Assembly: GCA_037367405.1 (NCBI GenBank)
Contig: JAZKJV010003368.1
Location: 186,001-250,000, forward strand
Length of the DNA stretch: 64,000 nucleotides
Origin: Ottelia alismoides
Taxonomy: Eukaryota; Streptophyta; Magnoliopsida; Alismatales; Hydrocharitaceae
Direction of reading: 5' to 3'
Made by a program: the position numbers and the translations under genes. Positions within the stretch are counted from its first letter, which is position 1, and each line of letters begins with the position of its first letter. Of this stretch, positions 35,126 through 46,002 are shown in pieces. Under the pieces are notes generated by a model, which searched no databases, was not told the DNA's origin, and was given only the letters and a program-made list of their open reading frames with translations.

Positions 35126-36112
35126 TTAATGACTACCACAAAAATAACAACCCACACATCATATTGGGAGTGTTATCCTATGTAAATTACACGTGAAAGT
35201 GGATTGATAAAGATATCAACAAGTTGGCTCCTTATATGAAACACGAGTTGTATAAGTGTTACTTTTCTGATTCATCAAATCAAATTACTAAATGAGTTAG
35301 CAATTTTATCGCCCAGTGTGTTAGCTTGACCCATTTACCCAATTAATCAATTTAGTTATCCTAAGAAACCCTAGCTTAACTAAGAGAATTCAATCAAAGG
35401 GTTGGAGAAAAAATAAACTAGGGTGAGGGGTGAAACTACCTGACTTAAATCCAATTAGAAAATACTAGAAAGAAATTGAATTAATATATCAAAATTAGGC
35501 TTTAAAATTGAAAATGGGTGATTCTCTAAATAATAATTTAAAGCCATTAATTGGACTCATGAAATCAATTAGGAGAAGCGTATAACTAGAAGTGGTTGAA
35601 CCCAAGTTGTTTAAGAGAATCCACTTAGAGAGTTGGATCAAGTTTTAAATCATCAAGCCTTGTAACTTAAGAAAAAACCGAAAAGAAATGAAAATAAGAG
35701 TCTTAATCTTGAACCAACTCAACCCTAACCAATATAAAAACTTCTGGGTTTGAAAAGAAGCCACAAAGTCATTCTATTCATATAATTAAGCGAAACCTTG
35801 GAGATAGAAGGTCATGGACGTTGTAGGATGCAAGGAATTTGAAGGCGAGAAGCTTGGACTTTCATAGGTTGGCTTCAAAGCCACAAATTAAGGTAAACAT
35901 ATTTTTCTTGGTACCCCCTCTAATAAGTAGCTAAACACATTTCGATTTACATATCAAAACTTATCTGGCTACAAAATGAAGATCCTGGCCCGACCCATCT
36001 CATCGTCAAGGTTAAGGTCGGGTTTGGGCTAGCCCGTCCTTATGCGCTACCTAATATAGCTTAATCATAATAAGAATCTCTTGAGCTCGTGCTTATCAAA
36101 GATGGGGCGATA
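35126..36112. other. Unassigned AT-rich sequence
   Basis: Lies between two RTE insertions, probably original intron sequence. No frame or repeat recognised. Confidence 0.3.
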
Positions 36113-36128
36113 TGATTAGTAGATTGCA

Positions 36129-37459
36129 TAACAACAACAAAGCCTTTTCCCACAATTAAGTAGGTCGACTACATGGATTCTTTGCCTCCATTGAGATCTA
36201 TCTTGGATCAATCCCAGGCTTATATCAACAAAACTAAGATCCCTTCGTATAGTCTCCTTCCAACGCTTCTTGGGCCGTCCTTGTCCTCTCTTAGCCCGCT
36301 CAACATCCCTACACTTGCATCTCCTAACTGGTGCATCAGCTGTTCTTCTTTGCAAATGACCAAACCATCTTGAGCAGTTTTCTCGCATCTTATCCTCGAT
36401 CGGAGCTACACCAACTTTCTTTCTAATTTCATCATTTCGAATCCGATCTTTATGTGTGTGTCCACACATCCACCTTAGCATTTTCCTTTCTACTACAACC
36501 ATTCTCTGCACATGTCTATGATTCACATGCCCACATTCGGATCCATAGAGCATAGTAGGTCTCACGACTGCTTTGTAAAACTTTACTTTTATTTTTAAAA
36601 GAATTTTCTTATCACAGAGAACAACAGAGGCTCCTCTCCACTTTAGCCAGCCTGCATTTATTCTATTAGCAACATCTCCATCAGTTTCTCCATCATGTTG
36701 CAAAATAGATCCCAGATATCTAAAAGAATCTCTCTTCCGAATGTTATCGTCACCAATATTCACCACGATTCCTTCACCATTCCTTCCATCAAAGGTGCAC
36801 TCCATATTCTTAGCCCTACTTATACGAAATCCTTTAGTCTCCAACTCATGTCTCCAGACCTCAAGCTTCTCATTTACTCCATCTCTAGTCTCATCAATCA
36901 ACACAATATCATTAGCAAATAACATACACCAAGGTAACTCATCCTGAATATGAAGTGTCAACTCGTCCATAATCAAAGTAAAAAGAAATGGACTCAAAGT
37001 TGAACCTTGATGTAAACCAATGTTGATGTCAAAATAGTCAGTCTTCCCAGACGGGGTCCTTACACAAGATAAATCCATATCATACATGTCCTTTATGAGG
37101 TTAATGTATAGGACATGTACTTGTCTCTTCTCTAAAACTCTCCACAATATCTCTCGTGGGACAGAATCATACGCCTTCTCCAAATCAATAAAGATCATAT
37201 GGAGGTTCTTCCTTTTAGCTCTATAAATCTCCATTGTTCTGCTCAACAAATGGATGACTTCAATAGTTGAGCGACTTAGCATGAATCTGAATTGATTTTC
37301 TTTTATGTTGGAAACGTGCCTCAACCTTCTTTCGATCATATATTCCCAATTTTTCATATTGTGACTCATTAGCTTGATACCTCTGTAATTTGAACAATTT
37401 TGAATGTCTCCTTTATTCTTATAAAGAGGCACCACAATACTCCTCCTCCAATCTTCAAG
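36129..37459 (-). pseudogene. RTE reverse transcriptase domain
   Basis: The long open frame (448 codons, running past the element end because a 1-nt deletion removed the normal stop after RIHVVD) has motif A at FIDLEKAYD (D93), motif B HQGSTLSPFLFTLIMDEL (about 151-168), and motif C FANDIVLID. Homologs in this window read FADD, so the catalytic Asp is Asn at residue 184 and polymerisation should fail. The C-terminal domain ends with an Arg/Lys-rich region (GQGRPKKRWKETIRRD). Confidence 0.88.
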
Positions 37460-37710
37460 CAAGGCCTTAAAAGTCGGATTTCGGTTTCGTTTCGGTGAGG
37501 GACCGAAACGAAATTTCGGCCGAATTTCGGTCGAAACTCGACCGAAATTTCGGTCGAAATTCGACCGAAATTTCGGTCATTTCGGTGGGTTTTTGAACTA
37601 GACCCCCCCAAATTTCGACCGATATAGCCATTTCGGCCGAATTTCGGTCACCTACCGAAACCGAAATTCGACCGAAATTCGGCCGAATTTCGGCGAAATT
37701 TAAGGCCATG
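37460..37710. mobile_element. N2: TTTCGG-rich inverted-repeat element, copy 2 (inside the RTE)
   Basis: A 251-bp element with ends CAAGGCCTTAAA and, reverse-complemented, CATGGCCTTAAA. Flanks are tcttcaag (37452-37459) and tcttcagg (37711-37718), 7 of 8 matching. The same LINE site is uninterrupted at 580-587. The interior consists of TTTCGG, CGACCGAAAT and GGCCGAATTTCGG words either side of a GACCCCCCC block. A frame running through it (37467-38141) is an artefact of fusion with LINE sequence. Confidence 0.85.
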
Positions 37711-37718
37711 TCTTCAGG

Positions 37719-39521
37719 CATTTTCTTGCTTCGCCAAATAACATTGAATAGATTCTTAAGCCAAGTTAAACCGCGCTCACCTAGAACTCTCCGTACTTCT
37801 ACAAGGATGTCATCCGGTCTAACACCTTTCCCAGATCTCATAACCTTCAAAGCCTCCTCTACTTTCTTTCTTTGTATCCGTCTATAGCTTGCACGATTCA
37901 AGTAACTTTCATTCCTAGGTAGATCACCCAAAGTGATCTCTCTATTTCCTTCCCCAATGAAAAGTTTATGGAAGTACTGTTCCCATCTAGTCTCTATATC
38001 CTTCTGAGTAACAAACACGTGACCTTCCTCGTCCTTAATGCATCTCACTTGAGAAAGGTCTATGGCCTTTCTTTTTCTTGCTTTGGCTGAATATATGCTT
38101 TTGACCCTCCTTAGAGTCGAGATTTTTATATAAAACTTCATAAACTTTTAACTTAGCTTCGGTTACAGCCTTCTTTGCTTCCTTATTCGCTATTTTGTTG
38201 TTTATGACAGTTTCCTCTATTCTATCCTTAGACATAGCTTTAAAGCATGCTCTTTTAATTTTTAACTTCTCTTGCACCCCTTCACTCCACCACCAAGCCT
38301 CCTTTTGACCTGGAGTTCCTCCCTTTGACTCGTCTAGCATCTCTTTGGCTACCTTTCGGATACAAGGTGCTACTGCCTCCTACATCTCGTTTGCACTTCC
38401 GCTACAATCCCGAGATAAGTCTTCTAAAACCTTCTCCCTGAAGCTCGATTGCTTCAGTGGAAGATTCCACCATCTAGTTCGAGTGATCTCAGGAACCCTC
38501 CTTTTCTTTACCAACCCTTCTATTTGTACATCCAAGACTTACAAGCGATGTTGGGTTGTCAAACTCTCTCCTGTGATTACTTTGCAGTCTTTACAACACA
38601 ACCGATCTCTTCTCCTCAACGCAAAGTAATCTATCTATGTTCTAGTTGGTCCACTCTTATAAGTAATTAGATGCTCCTCTCTCTTCTTGAAGAGAGTGTT
38701 TGCTATGAAAAGATCATATGCAGTTATGAAATCAAGAATAACTTTTCCCTCTTCATTTCTATCACCAAAACCATGTCCTCCATGAACACTAGTATACTCT
38801 GAAGCATCTTTTCCCACATGTCCATTAAGATCTCCACCTATGCAAATCATCTCTCTTTGTGGGATTCCTTGTAAAATCTTATCCAGATCCTCTCAAAAAG
38901 TTTGTTTAGTCCTTTCATCTAAACCAATTTAAGGTGCATAAACTGAGACGATAATAAGAATTTCTTCTTCAAGCACCAATTTTAGCAAAATAATCCGATC
39001 CCCAAATCTTTGCACCTCAACCACACAATTTTCAAAACTTCATGAACAACCACTCCAACACCATTTCTACCCTTAACTTTATCTGAATACCAAAGTTTAA
39101 AGCACGTCTTCTCGATCTCGCTTCCTTTCTCTCCAACCCATTTAGTCTCTTGATAATATAATATATGAATCTTCCTTCTTTCCATCGTATCTTCTATCTC
39201 CATCAATTTTTCAGTTAAAGTGCCAATATTCCAACTACCAATCTGCAACTTCCGTTGCAATCTCTTTTTGACTAACTTCTTTACTTGCATGCGTCCATTA
39301 TGTGAGAACCCTTGCAATTTTTGGACCGCATCCGGACGGTGAGGCAGTGGAACTAGCATAATTACCCACATGTGTTGCTCATGTGAGAACCCTTGCAAGT
39401 TTTGAACTACATCCAGGATGTGCTGTAGCGGCCCTTGCCAATTTTTCATTGCATTCGGGTGATGCAACGCATCGCAAGTAGGGAACGCCCCAACGAAATC
39501 TGTATGTTTGCTTAAATACAT
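37719..39521 (-). pseudogene. RTE endonuclease and linker
   Basis: The N-terminal endonuclease shows IGSWNIGTLTEKL, ILYYQETKW, ICIGGDLNGHVG and a TTQHRL-type C-terminal His block, matching the exonuclease-endonuclease-phosphatase fold of RTE elements that nicks target DNA. The linker (about 37,720-38,340) runs into the RT. Frames at 39521-38982, 38850-38635, 38340-38035 and 38141-37719 are separated by stops or frameshifts. Confidence 0.8.
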
Positions 39522-39543
39522 GTTGAAAAGATCCGATTGTCAT

Positions 39544-39603
39544 GAGGCAACTTCCTAAATACTATTTTTAAAAAATATATATACTATTTAGGAAGTTGTC
39601 TCC
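39544..39603. repeat. Short foldback in the RTE 5' region
   Basis: GGCAACTTCCTAAATACTAT and the opposed ATAGTATTTAGGAAGTTGTC-like arm form a near-perfect hairpin of about 20 bp around an AT core. It may be a structural part of the RTE 5' untranslated region or a tiny foldback insertion. Confidence 0.55.
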
Positions 39604-39929
39604 GACTGTTTTACGCTGGCTGCCGGCTACCTAACGCAATCCTCCTCATTTATCCGGACTTGGGACCGGCTATGGCTGAGTTGATTAGTAGATTGCACTT
39701 TCAAAAAATATTTAGATGATTGCGTGATGCCCTCTTGTTCATGATAAATGATACAATGATTATATGATGTGAATTTGTAACATGTTATATCTATGTCCTT
39801 GTTAGTTAGGTGAATGCTATGGAGTATTGTATATGAATTGATTTTGAAATCATCATGTATTGTCATGTTTTATCACATCGATCCGTTCCTGCCATCCTAC
39901 TTGTAGATCTCATGCGTGTACGTTACCAC

Positions 39930-40337
39930 AACAACAACAACAAAGCCTTTTCCCACATTAAGTACGGCCGACTACATGGATTCTTTGTCTCTATTCAGAT
40001 CTATCTTGGGTTATTCTCGCACTTAGATCCAAAAAACTAAGATCCATTCGTATAGTCCCATTCCAACACTTTTTGGGCCTTGCTCATCCTCTCTTAGCCG
40101 GCTCAATATCCCAAGACACACATCTCCTAATTGGTGCATCAATTGGCCTCCTTTGCAAATGGCCAAATCACCTTAAGCAGTTTTCTCACATCTTATCCTC
40201 GATTGGAGCTACACCAACTTTCCTTCTGATTGCATCATTCCGAATCTGATCTTTACGTGTGTCGCATTCACCTTAGCATTTTCATTTCTACTATTGCCAT
40301 TCTCTGCACTTGTCAATGGTTTACGAGCCAACATTCT
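39930..40337 (-). mobile_element. RTE LINE, short 3' fragment
   Basis: Aligns with the last 400 bp of the other RTE copies and ends in a caacaacaacaacaa tail on the plus strand. 5'-truncated near 40,337. No convincing target duplication. Confidence 0.75.
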
Positions 40338-40499
40338 TGGGCCTTACATACCAATTCAAAAAAAGAGAAAAAATAATGGTACAAAGGTCATAAAGGGCAG
40401 CCATACTAGTTTTGATAATAGACAAAAATGGCTTCTATGCATTGTTCACGGAACATTGGTGGGGTTTGGAGATTGCGCTGTGTGTTCAATTATATGGCA

Positions 40500-40860
40500 C
40501 AGTGTTGCATGAGAAAGGTCCTTGTAGTCCTAGTGGTGGGACTTAAATACCAACTCTTTATATGACCAAAAAGTCTCACACCTCTTGTAATCCTAAGATA
40601 TAATATAAAGATCTTACCCATATGGCCCCTTCTCCTATAGAGTATGGCGAGCACCATGACCGACTCAGACCATGTAAATTATGTTTAAAAGTCGATACAC
40701 TTTTTAGTGGTTTGGTTATATAAAGATTTTGCTAGAAGATGTGGAAAGGGTCACTCATAAAACCAAGTTTTCTCTATGTAGTCGATTTACCTCCACCAAA
40801 ACATCCAAGTCCCACCACTATTCTAGGCTTTGGCTAGATCCAAAGATACATATGCATATT
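40500..40860. repeat. H-family LTR fragments
   Basis: Plus-strand 40,510-40,680 resembles the H LTR (TAGTGGTGGGACTT, CTCACACCTCTTGTAATCCT, GGCCCCTTCTC). 40,790-40,850 carries the opposite orientation (CATCCAAGTCCCACCACTA). Both are decayed. Confidence 0.45.
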
Positions 40861-41680
40861 TGGTTATGTGGTGTAGTTTCGCCTGAAAAAGGGACTAGTG
40901 CCTAGTTTTTTTTATCATTAATGGTTGAGGAACATGGATGCCTTTCTTCGAAATGTTAACTCGCCATGTCACCTGCATTGGTAACTCCTCTTTAAGCAAA
41001 ACTCAATCTTAAAAACACCTCATGACCTCATGTCACTCAGGGTTCTGCTTGAAGACCACTTCTTCTTGGTCAGATCATGTGCAACCATCATTGCCCTTTG
41101 ATCCTTAGGATTTCAGGAGCCCAAATGCAATCCCACTCCTACATAACTTGTAGGCTTGATCATTGCTCTCATGTAGCTTGCAACGATCCTTTGCTACCTC
41201 GTATATACCACATTGTTGAAGTCATCAATAACGATGTGAGACACATGCTTGTGTGACTTGCGTTGCCCTCACCATCACTACTTTCTCGAGCAACCTCGTA
41301 CCTTCGAAGGTTCGATGCATTATGATCTTGAACGTCAGTTGTTTGAGGATCTCCTTGTCAGCATAACGTGCAGAGTGCCTGGTCACCTTGCTACTCTCGC
41401 CATTTGTTTTTCAACATCGCCTTCAATGTAGAGTATATAGCTACCTATCTAGGGTTTCCCTTTAGAATCCATCGTATTGTTCTAATCCCTATGGTGCTAC
41501 TTGGAGATTCCTTGTGAAAGAGGCAATATAAGGGTGGTTCATTGGAAGATGGTTGGCATCATTGGAATATAGAGAGGTGTTGCCATCAATGCCTTTGCAT
41601 TTATCATGTTTCCACATCTCTCCACCATTCAGACTTTACGTACTATGATGGGTTTGCATCGTGGTACCATGGTTCTATTG
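40861..41680. other. Unassigned sequence
   Basis: No intact frame or known domain recognised; possibly H-family internal sequence. Confidence 0.3.
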
Positions 41681-41689
41681 CTTTGCCAA

Positions 41690-42113
41690 ATAATTAGGCT
41701 TCCAGCTTAAACAGTCAGAATAAATACGCAAAGTTCGAGTACTTGGATAAACAAAAAATACTTGAAATAAGATAGAATGTTGATATGAAATGCTCCTTGA
41801 ATTGACTTGCTTTGATACCATGTGGAAATAGGAAATAGCATGTACATGATCGACAACAACAAGAAAGAGAGAACATGATTATGTAGTTTGAAGCAGTCAT
41901 GGTGATCGTCCTATTCCACGAGAGAAGGGGCCCTATGGATCAGATATTCATATTATAACTCTCAAGGATTACAAGAAATGTGAGGCCCTTACATAGACCC
42001 TTCAATGCGTCCAAGTCCTAAAAAACCAAAGCATCCAAGTCCCACCACTAGAAGTTATGGACTAACGAAGTTCGCATATCTCACTATAATTAGATCATGA
42101 CGATCTCCCCAAC
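41690..42113 (-). mobile_element. H-family LTR flanked by both a primer site and a polypurine tract
   Basis: A 277-bp LTR (41821-42097; TGATCTAATTATAG to TATTTCCACA on the minus strand). On the plus-strand left it abuts a TGGTATCAAAGC primer site (41809-41820) and leader-like sequence. On the right lies a polypurine-like tract (about 42101-42113) and then 3' internal sequence resembling family F (CTGGAGCACATAATGCTCAG). An LTR with both signals is expected where two elements share one LTR in tandem. Confidence 0.5.
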
Positions 42114-42503
42114 TCTTTTTCTCGTTCAACGCTACCTCGTAAGCTGGAGCACATAATGCTCAGCTTGCAACAAAAGAAGTCTCCACTTACATATATAGAT
42201 ATAGGACAATAGAGATTATCTCAGCTTGACACATATATCTCTTGTAGCTGATGGTGATGAAAATGCATCTTGGATCATGCTGGCAAGAAGGTTGAATTGG
42301 ACCGTTAGTGTTTGGAGTGGTGATCTGTTGGGTAGAAGACAAGGTTCTCGTGTTCATCAATGGAAAGCAGAATCATCACATTGCAATAAGTCTCCTTACC
42401 GGAATACTCTGACTTGCAACATGTCTTCTAACGAGTTTCTAACGAGTAGTAAATGGCTTTACGAATAACTGCAAGATAAACATAGTTTGAAATGTATGCT
42501 ATC

Positions 42504-43875
42504 TTTTTTTTGAAGAGGAGAAGGGTGCAGTCCCAAGATGGGACCCGCCTCAAAATTCCATAACTATATAAATATAATAATCACCGCACATTTAACCATG
42601 ACGTATATAGCGTTTTACAATGTTCTAGTACATTGCCGTGATAGATTCGTTGATGATGAAAAATATACTCGTTCCTAGCGAGCCAAATGGTCCAAAGCAC
42701 CATAAAGGGAAATGAAATATCTTCCTAGAAGTTACCACACAACCTCCTACTAGATGTCCAAAAAGCATTGAAATTCTCTGTCTTGCGCCATGATATGCCC
42801 ACCTTCTCCCAAATCTCGACAGACGAAGAATACCCAAAGAAGAGATGATCCATATCTTCCATTGCATCATTACACCTCAGGCAAGCAACATCCACTGTCC
42901 TCAAAATAAAATCCATATGCTCCATTGTCAGTAGCCGGCCATGCCTAACCAGCCAAAGGAAAATCTTCACTCTATATGGAATGCGACTTTTCCAAATCAT
43001 CATGAAGTCCATATGTAAGTTGTCTTGTCTGAGGCCATGTGTAATTGAGAAGGCATAGTACCCCTTCTTGACCGAGAATTGACCATCCACCCACCTCCAA
43101 TGGTCCCTTGCAACTGTACAGTTGTCAACCCTGTTTAAGTCCATCATCTCCAAAAAGTCCACAAATCTCTGCTTTGAAAATTCCGATCGAAATGTAGGAG
43201 TCCACGTACCAGCCATACATGAATCCACAATAGTATACATCCGATACCTAGAAATGGCAAAAGGTCTAGGAAAACATTGGTTAAGAGAACCCAATCCACT
43301 CCAATCATCCAACCAAAAGCGAAAAGAGGTACCATCGCCCAACACCGGCTACATCAAGGTTCGCATCTCAGGCAACAACTTTGAGATACCTGGCCAAAGT
43401 GTGGAGTGCCACGAAATAGGTTGCGCAGCTAAGTCTCCCCAGAAACCATATATGCTCCTTAACATATGTCATACCAAATCATCCTTATCCCCCCAAATTC
43501 TAAGGATCCATTTAGAGAGAAGGGCCTTCTTCATTTGTTCCAACTTCATAATACCAAGACCTCCATCTACCTTACAACGCGTCAGGGTATCCCAATCCAA
43601 AAGGTGCATCCCCATTCTATCTTTTCTATCTTTCGCCCAGAAGAATTCATGCATCATTATTCATAGATACAAGCTTCTTCCTCATCCCAACAAGAAGCAG
43701 TTTGGTGGAGCAGAAAAAGATAGGAATAGCTGATAAAACATGCTTGAGGAGAACACGTCTTTCCCCTTTGGAGAGGGAAACCGCCTTCCATCCAGCCATT
43801 TTCCGCTCCAGCTTATCCTGTAACGGATGCTGATCTATGTTTCTAAGCCTACCAGTCCGAGGTTCCATATAGTTG
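42504..43875 (-). mobile_element. L1-type LINE, 5'-truncated (ORF2 3' end)
   Basis: Minus-strand translation shows the RT C-terminal region (KMAGWKAVSLSKGERRVLLK, LLDWDTLTRCKVDGGLGIMK) and a zf-RVT domain (FRFWLDDWSG, KSRIPYRVKIFLWLVRHGRL, CLRCNDAMEDMDHLFFGY). The 3' end is a T run on the plus strand (42504-42511), i.e. a short A tail. It is broken by frameshifts near 43,345 and 43,470. The nearest relative in the window is the L1 inside copia A. Confidence 0.82.
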
Positions 43876-44497
43876 TGGATTGAATTGTGTTGTGTTTCCA
43901 ATGATTTTCACCATATTTTCCCCCGTGTAGAATAGCTAATTGGTTTATGGTCTTCATGGGAATATATTGCATGACTGTCACGGAATCTTGGGTGACTGGC
44001 ACAGACCTTGATGATGGATAGCATTGTGTTACATGAGGCTATGATATAGATGAGACAAACCTCTTGGCTAAGAGGTGGTATGACTCCGGGTAAAACCAGG
44101 ATTTTTTGCTAGGTGGAGCCAAACTTTAGTTAATCAAAATACACATATAGGTACTTGCAAATGCTATTATTGAGAAGAGGCCAATATAATAATCAACAAC
44201 AAATCCTCTCATCTTTTTTATTAGGAATGATAATTTAAATCGGTATTATTAGGGGGACCAATATAAATTACCACAACCTATCCTCCCCACCCGTCCCTTG
44301 TTGTAACTTGCATTTATTTCTGGAGTATATGATTATGGATGGTTAGAAGATTAAAGATGGCAGATACCTAAGAACATTGACCAGAGTTTCATAGGATGGT
44401 ATGTACATGCACTCTGTTCAGATATGGAAAATGATATATATATATATATATATATCTGAGTTTAGCTCATTTTGTAGTTTACAGGCCATTAAGAAAT
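43876..44497. other. Unassigned sequence with an (AT)n microsatellite
   Basis: An (AT)11 run occupies 44434-44455. Nothing else recognised. Confidence 0.4.
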
Positions 44498-44502
44498 ATA
44501 AT

Positions 44503-44796
44503 TGTTAGAAAATAGGAATACGAAAGCGTATCCGAGAAATAAAGATAAAGAAATTGAAGAAGACGGAAATTTAACGTGGAACCCTACTCCCTAAGGAGAG
44601 GGATGAAACCAAGGGAGAATACCTCAAAGGGTTGATAGTCTATTGACTTTCTCAATTGAATACAAGGGGTGTGACAGAGTCTCCACATCTCCAAACTGGT
44701 AGATGTGGGACTAAACTTCGGATGGGGTAAATGGATCCTGGAGAGATATATTTACCCATCTATAATATAATTCACGCATAAAATAATGCTCCAACA
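44503..44796 (-). repeat. F element 3' LTR
   Basis: Contains the GGGTAAATGGATC / GATATATTTACCC hairpin (44721-44760), one arm with two changes. Other F LTRs retain a perfect 13-bp stem. Confidence 0.85.
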
Positions 44797-44808
44797 CTCC
44801 CCCTCAAG

Positions 44809-46002
44809 CTGGAGTATGCAATGCTCAGCTTGAAAAAAAAAGAAAATCTCAACTCACGCTACAAGACACTAAAGACAATATCAACTCATCGTGCACAACT
44901 GTCGACTGTTGTCGAGGACGTTGCTTCTCATGCCGTGCATGTGAGGAGGACGAACGGGATGGAGGGTGAGTAATTGAATCTCCTCATCAGAGAGCATGTG
45001 CTCTGTACTGCGCATGTCAGAGTCACTGCAACTAAAATGGGTCTCCTTGTCGAAGTACTCTGGCCAGCCACAATAATGTGCACAACTGCTCTATCTCAGA
45101 AAAGGGCCGAACTGAAAGGTCGTGGAGTGTAATCCTCGTCGGAGTCCACAGTCGCTGAGAGTGGAGTCTGAAAGTCTCCTCATCGGAGAACTGGGTCTTT
45201 CCCATCTGGCTCAGAGAATGGTACTCTACTCTGGAGTCCCTATGATACCACATGAAATCCTTGCCCATATAGCATATGGAATGGTCATGTACTCTGGAGT
45301 CTCTATGGCTCACATGAAAACTCTGGCCGACCAGAAAAGATGGGGACCACGACAAAGATGGCACACATGTGTACATCAAACTACAGACTCAGAAAACATC
45401 CGAATGTTGATTTTGTACAATTATAGAGTCTGGAAGGTCTGAATAGCCTCTGGAGTCTAAATCTGGAGAATCTGGAAAATCTGATAGTCTGGTCGATGAC
45501 TCTACATATACTCTCCCTTTCTCCCATACTGGTCAGAATGAAGACATCGACCAAGTTGGGAGGAGACAAGATAGATGGGGAGAAATAAAGGCTTCTCAAA
45601 TCATCATTTTTTTAATCATTTTTTTAAGCCGCTTCATCTCTCTCCTTTTTTTATACAGCTTTTGCAACATTTTTTCTTCTTCTATCCTTTTTTTAATAAA
45701 ACATTAACACTTTTTTTCGGCTTCCTTATTTTGCAAATATTTTGTGTACGACCTTTTTATTGTACGCGCCTCCTTTTTTCTCTTTTTTTTTCTCTGGCCC
45801 ATTGTTAGGCATGGAAGTAATCACCGTTTTATTCGGATAACTATCGACCTACTTGGGCATTTACAAAACAAAAGATTTTTTTTAAAAAAAATAAATTGAC
45901 GACCCCCCTGAGGGTCCAATCCTATTTTAGGGTTTCGAAGAAGGAGCCTCCCCTTTTGGGGTTTCCTGATCTGTCGCCTGGAGCGACCAAGAGGAAGGGG
46001 TG
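44809..46002 (-). other. F element 3' internal region
   Basis: Non-coding. Words such as GACTCCAGAGT and CTCCGACGAGGA recur. Frames here overlap in all phases with no domain. It is homologous to 30,250-30,923 and 62,000-62,150. Confidence 0.6.

Larger units (their letters stand above)
36129..39681 (-). mobile_element. Full-length RTE LINE with 16-bp target duplication
   Basis: The perfect duplication is tgattagtagattgca (36113-36128 and 39682-39697). The element has a 5' untranslated region (39,530-39,681), endonuclease, linker, reverse transcriptase and a TTG-repeat 3' tail. It is 3,553 bp including a 251-bp N2 insertion, so about 3.3 kb originally, the usual RTE size. Small frame breaks and a catalytic Asp-to-Asn change make it inactive. 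It is antisense to the candidate host gene. Confidence 0.93.

Noticed and set aside
37467..38141. A 224-codon frame joining LINE sequence to an unusual F/R/N-rich tail
   Set aside because: The tail is the N2 insertion translated by chance; the junction is the 8-bp target duplication.
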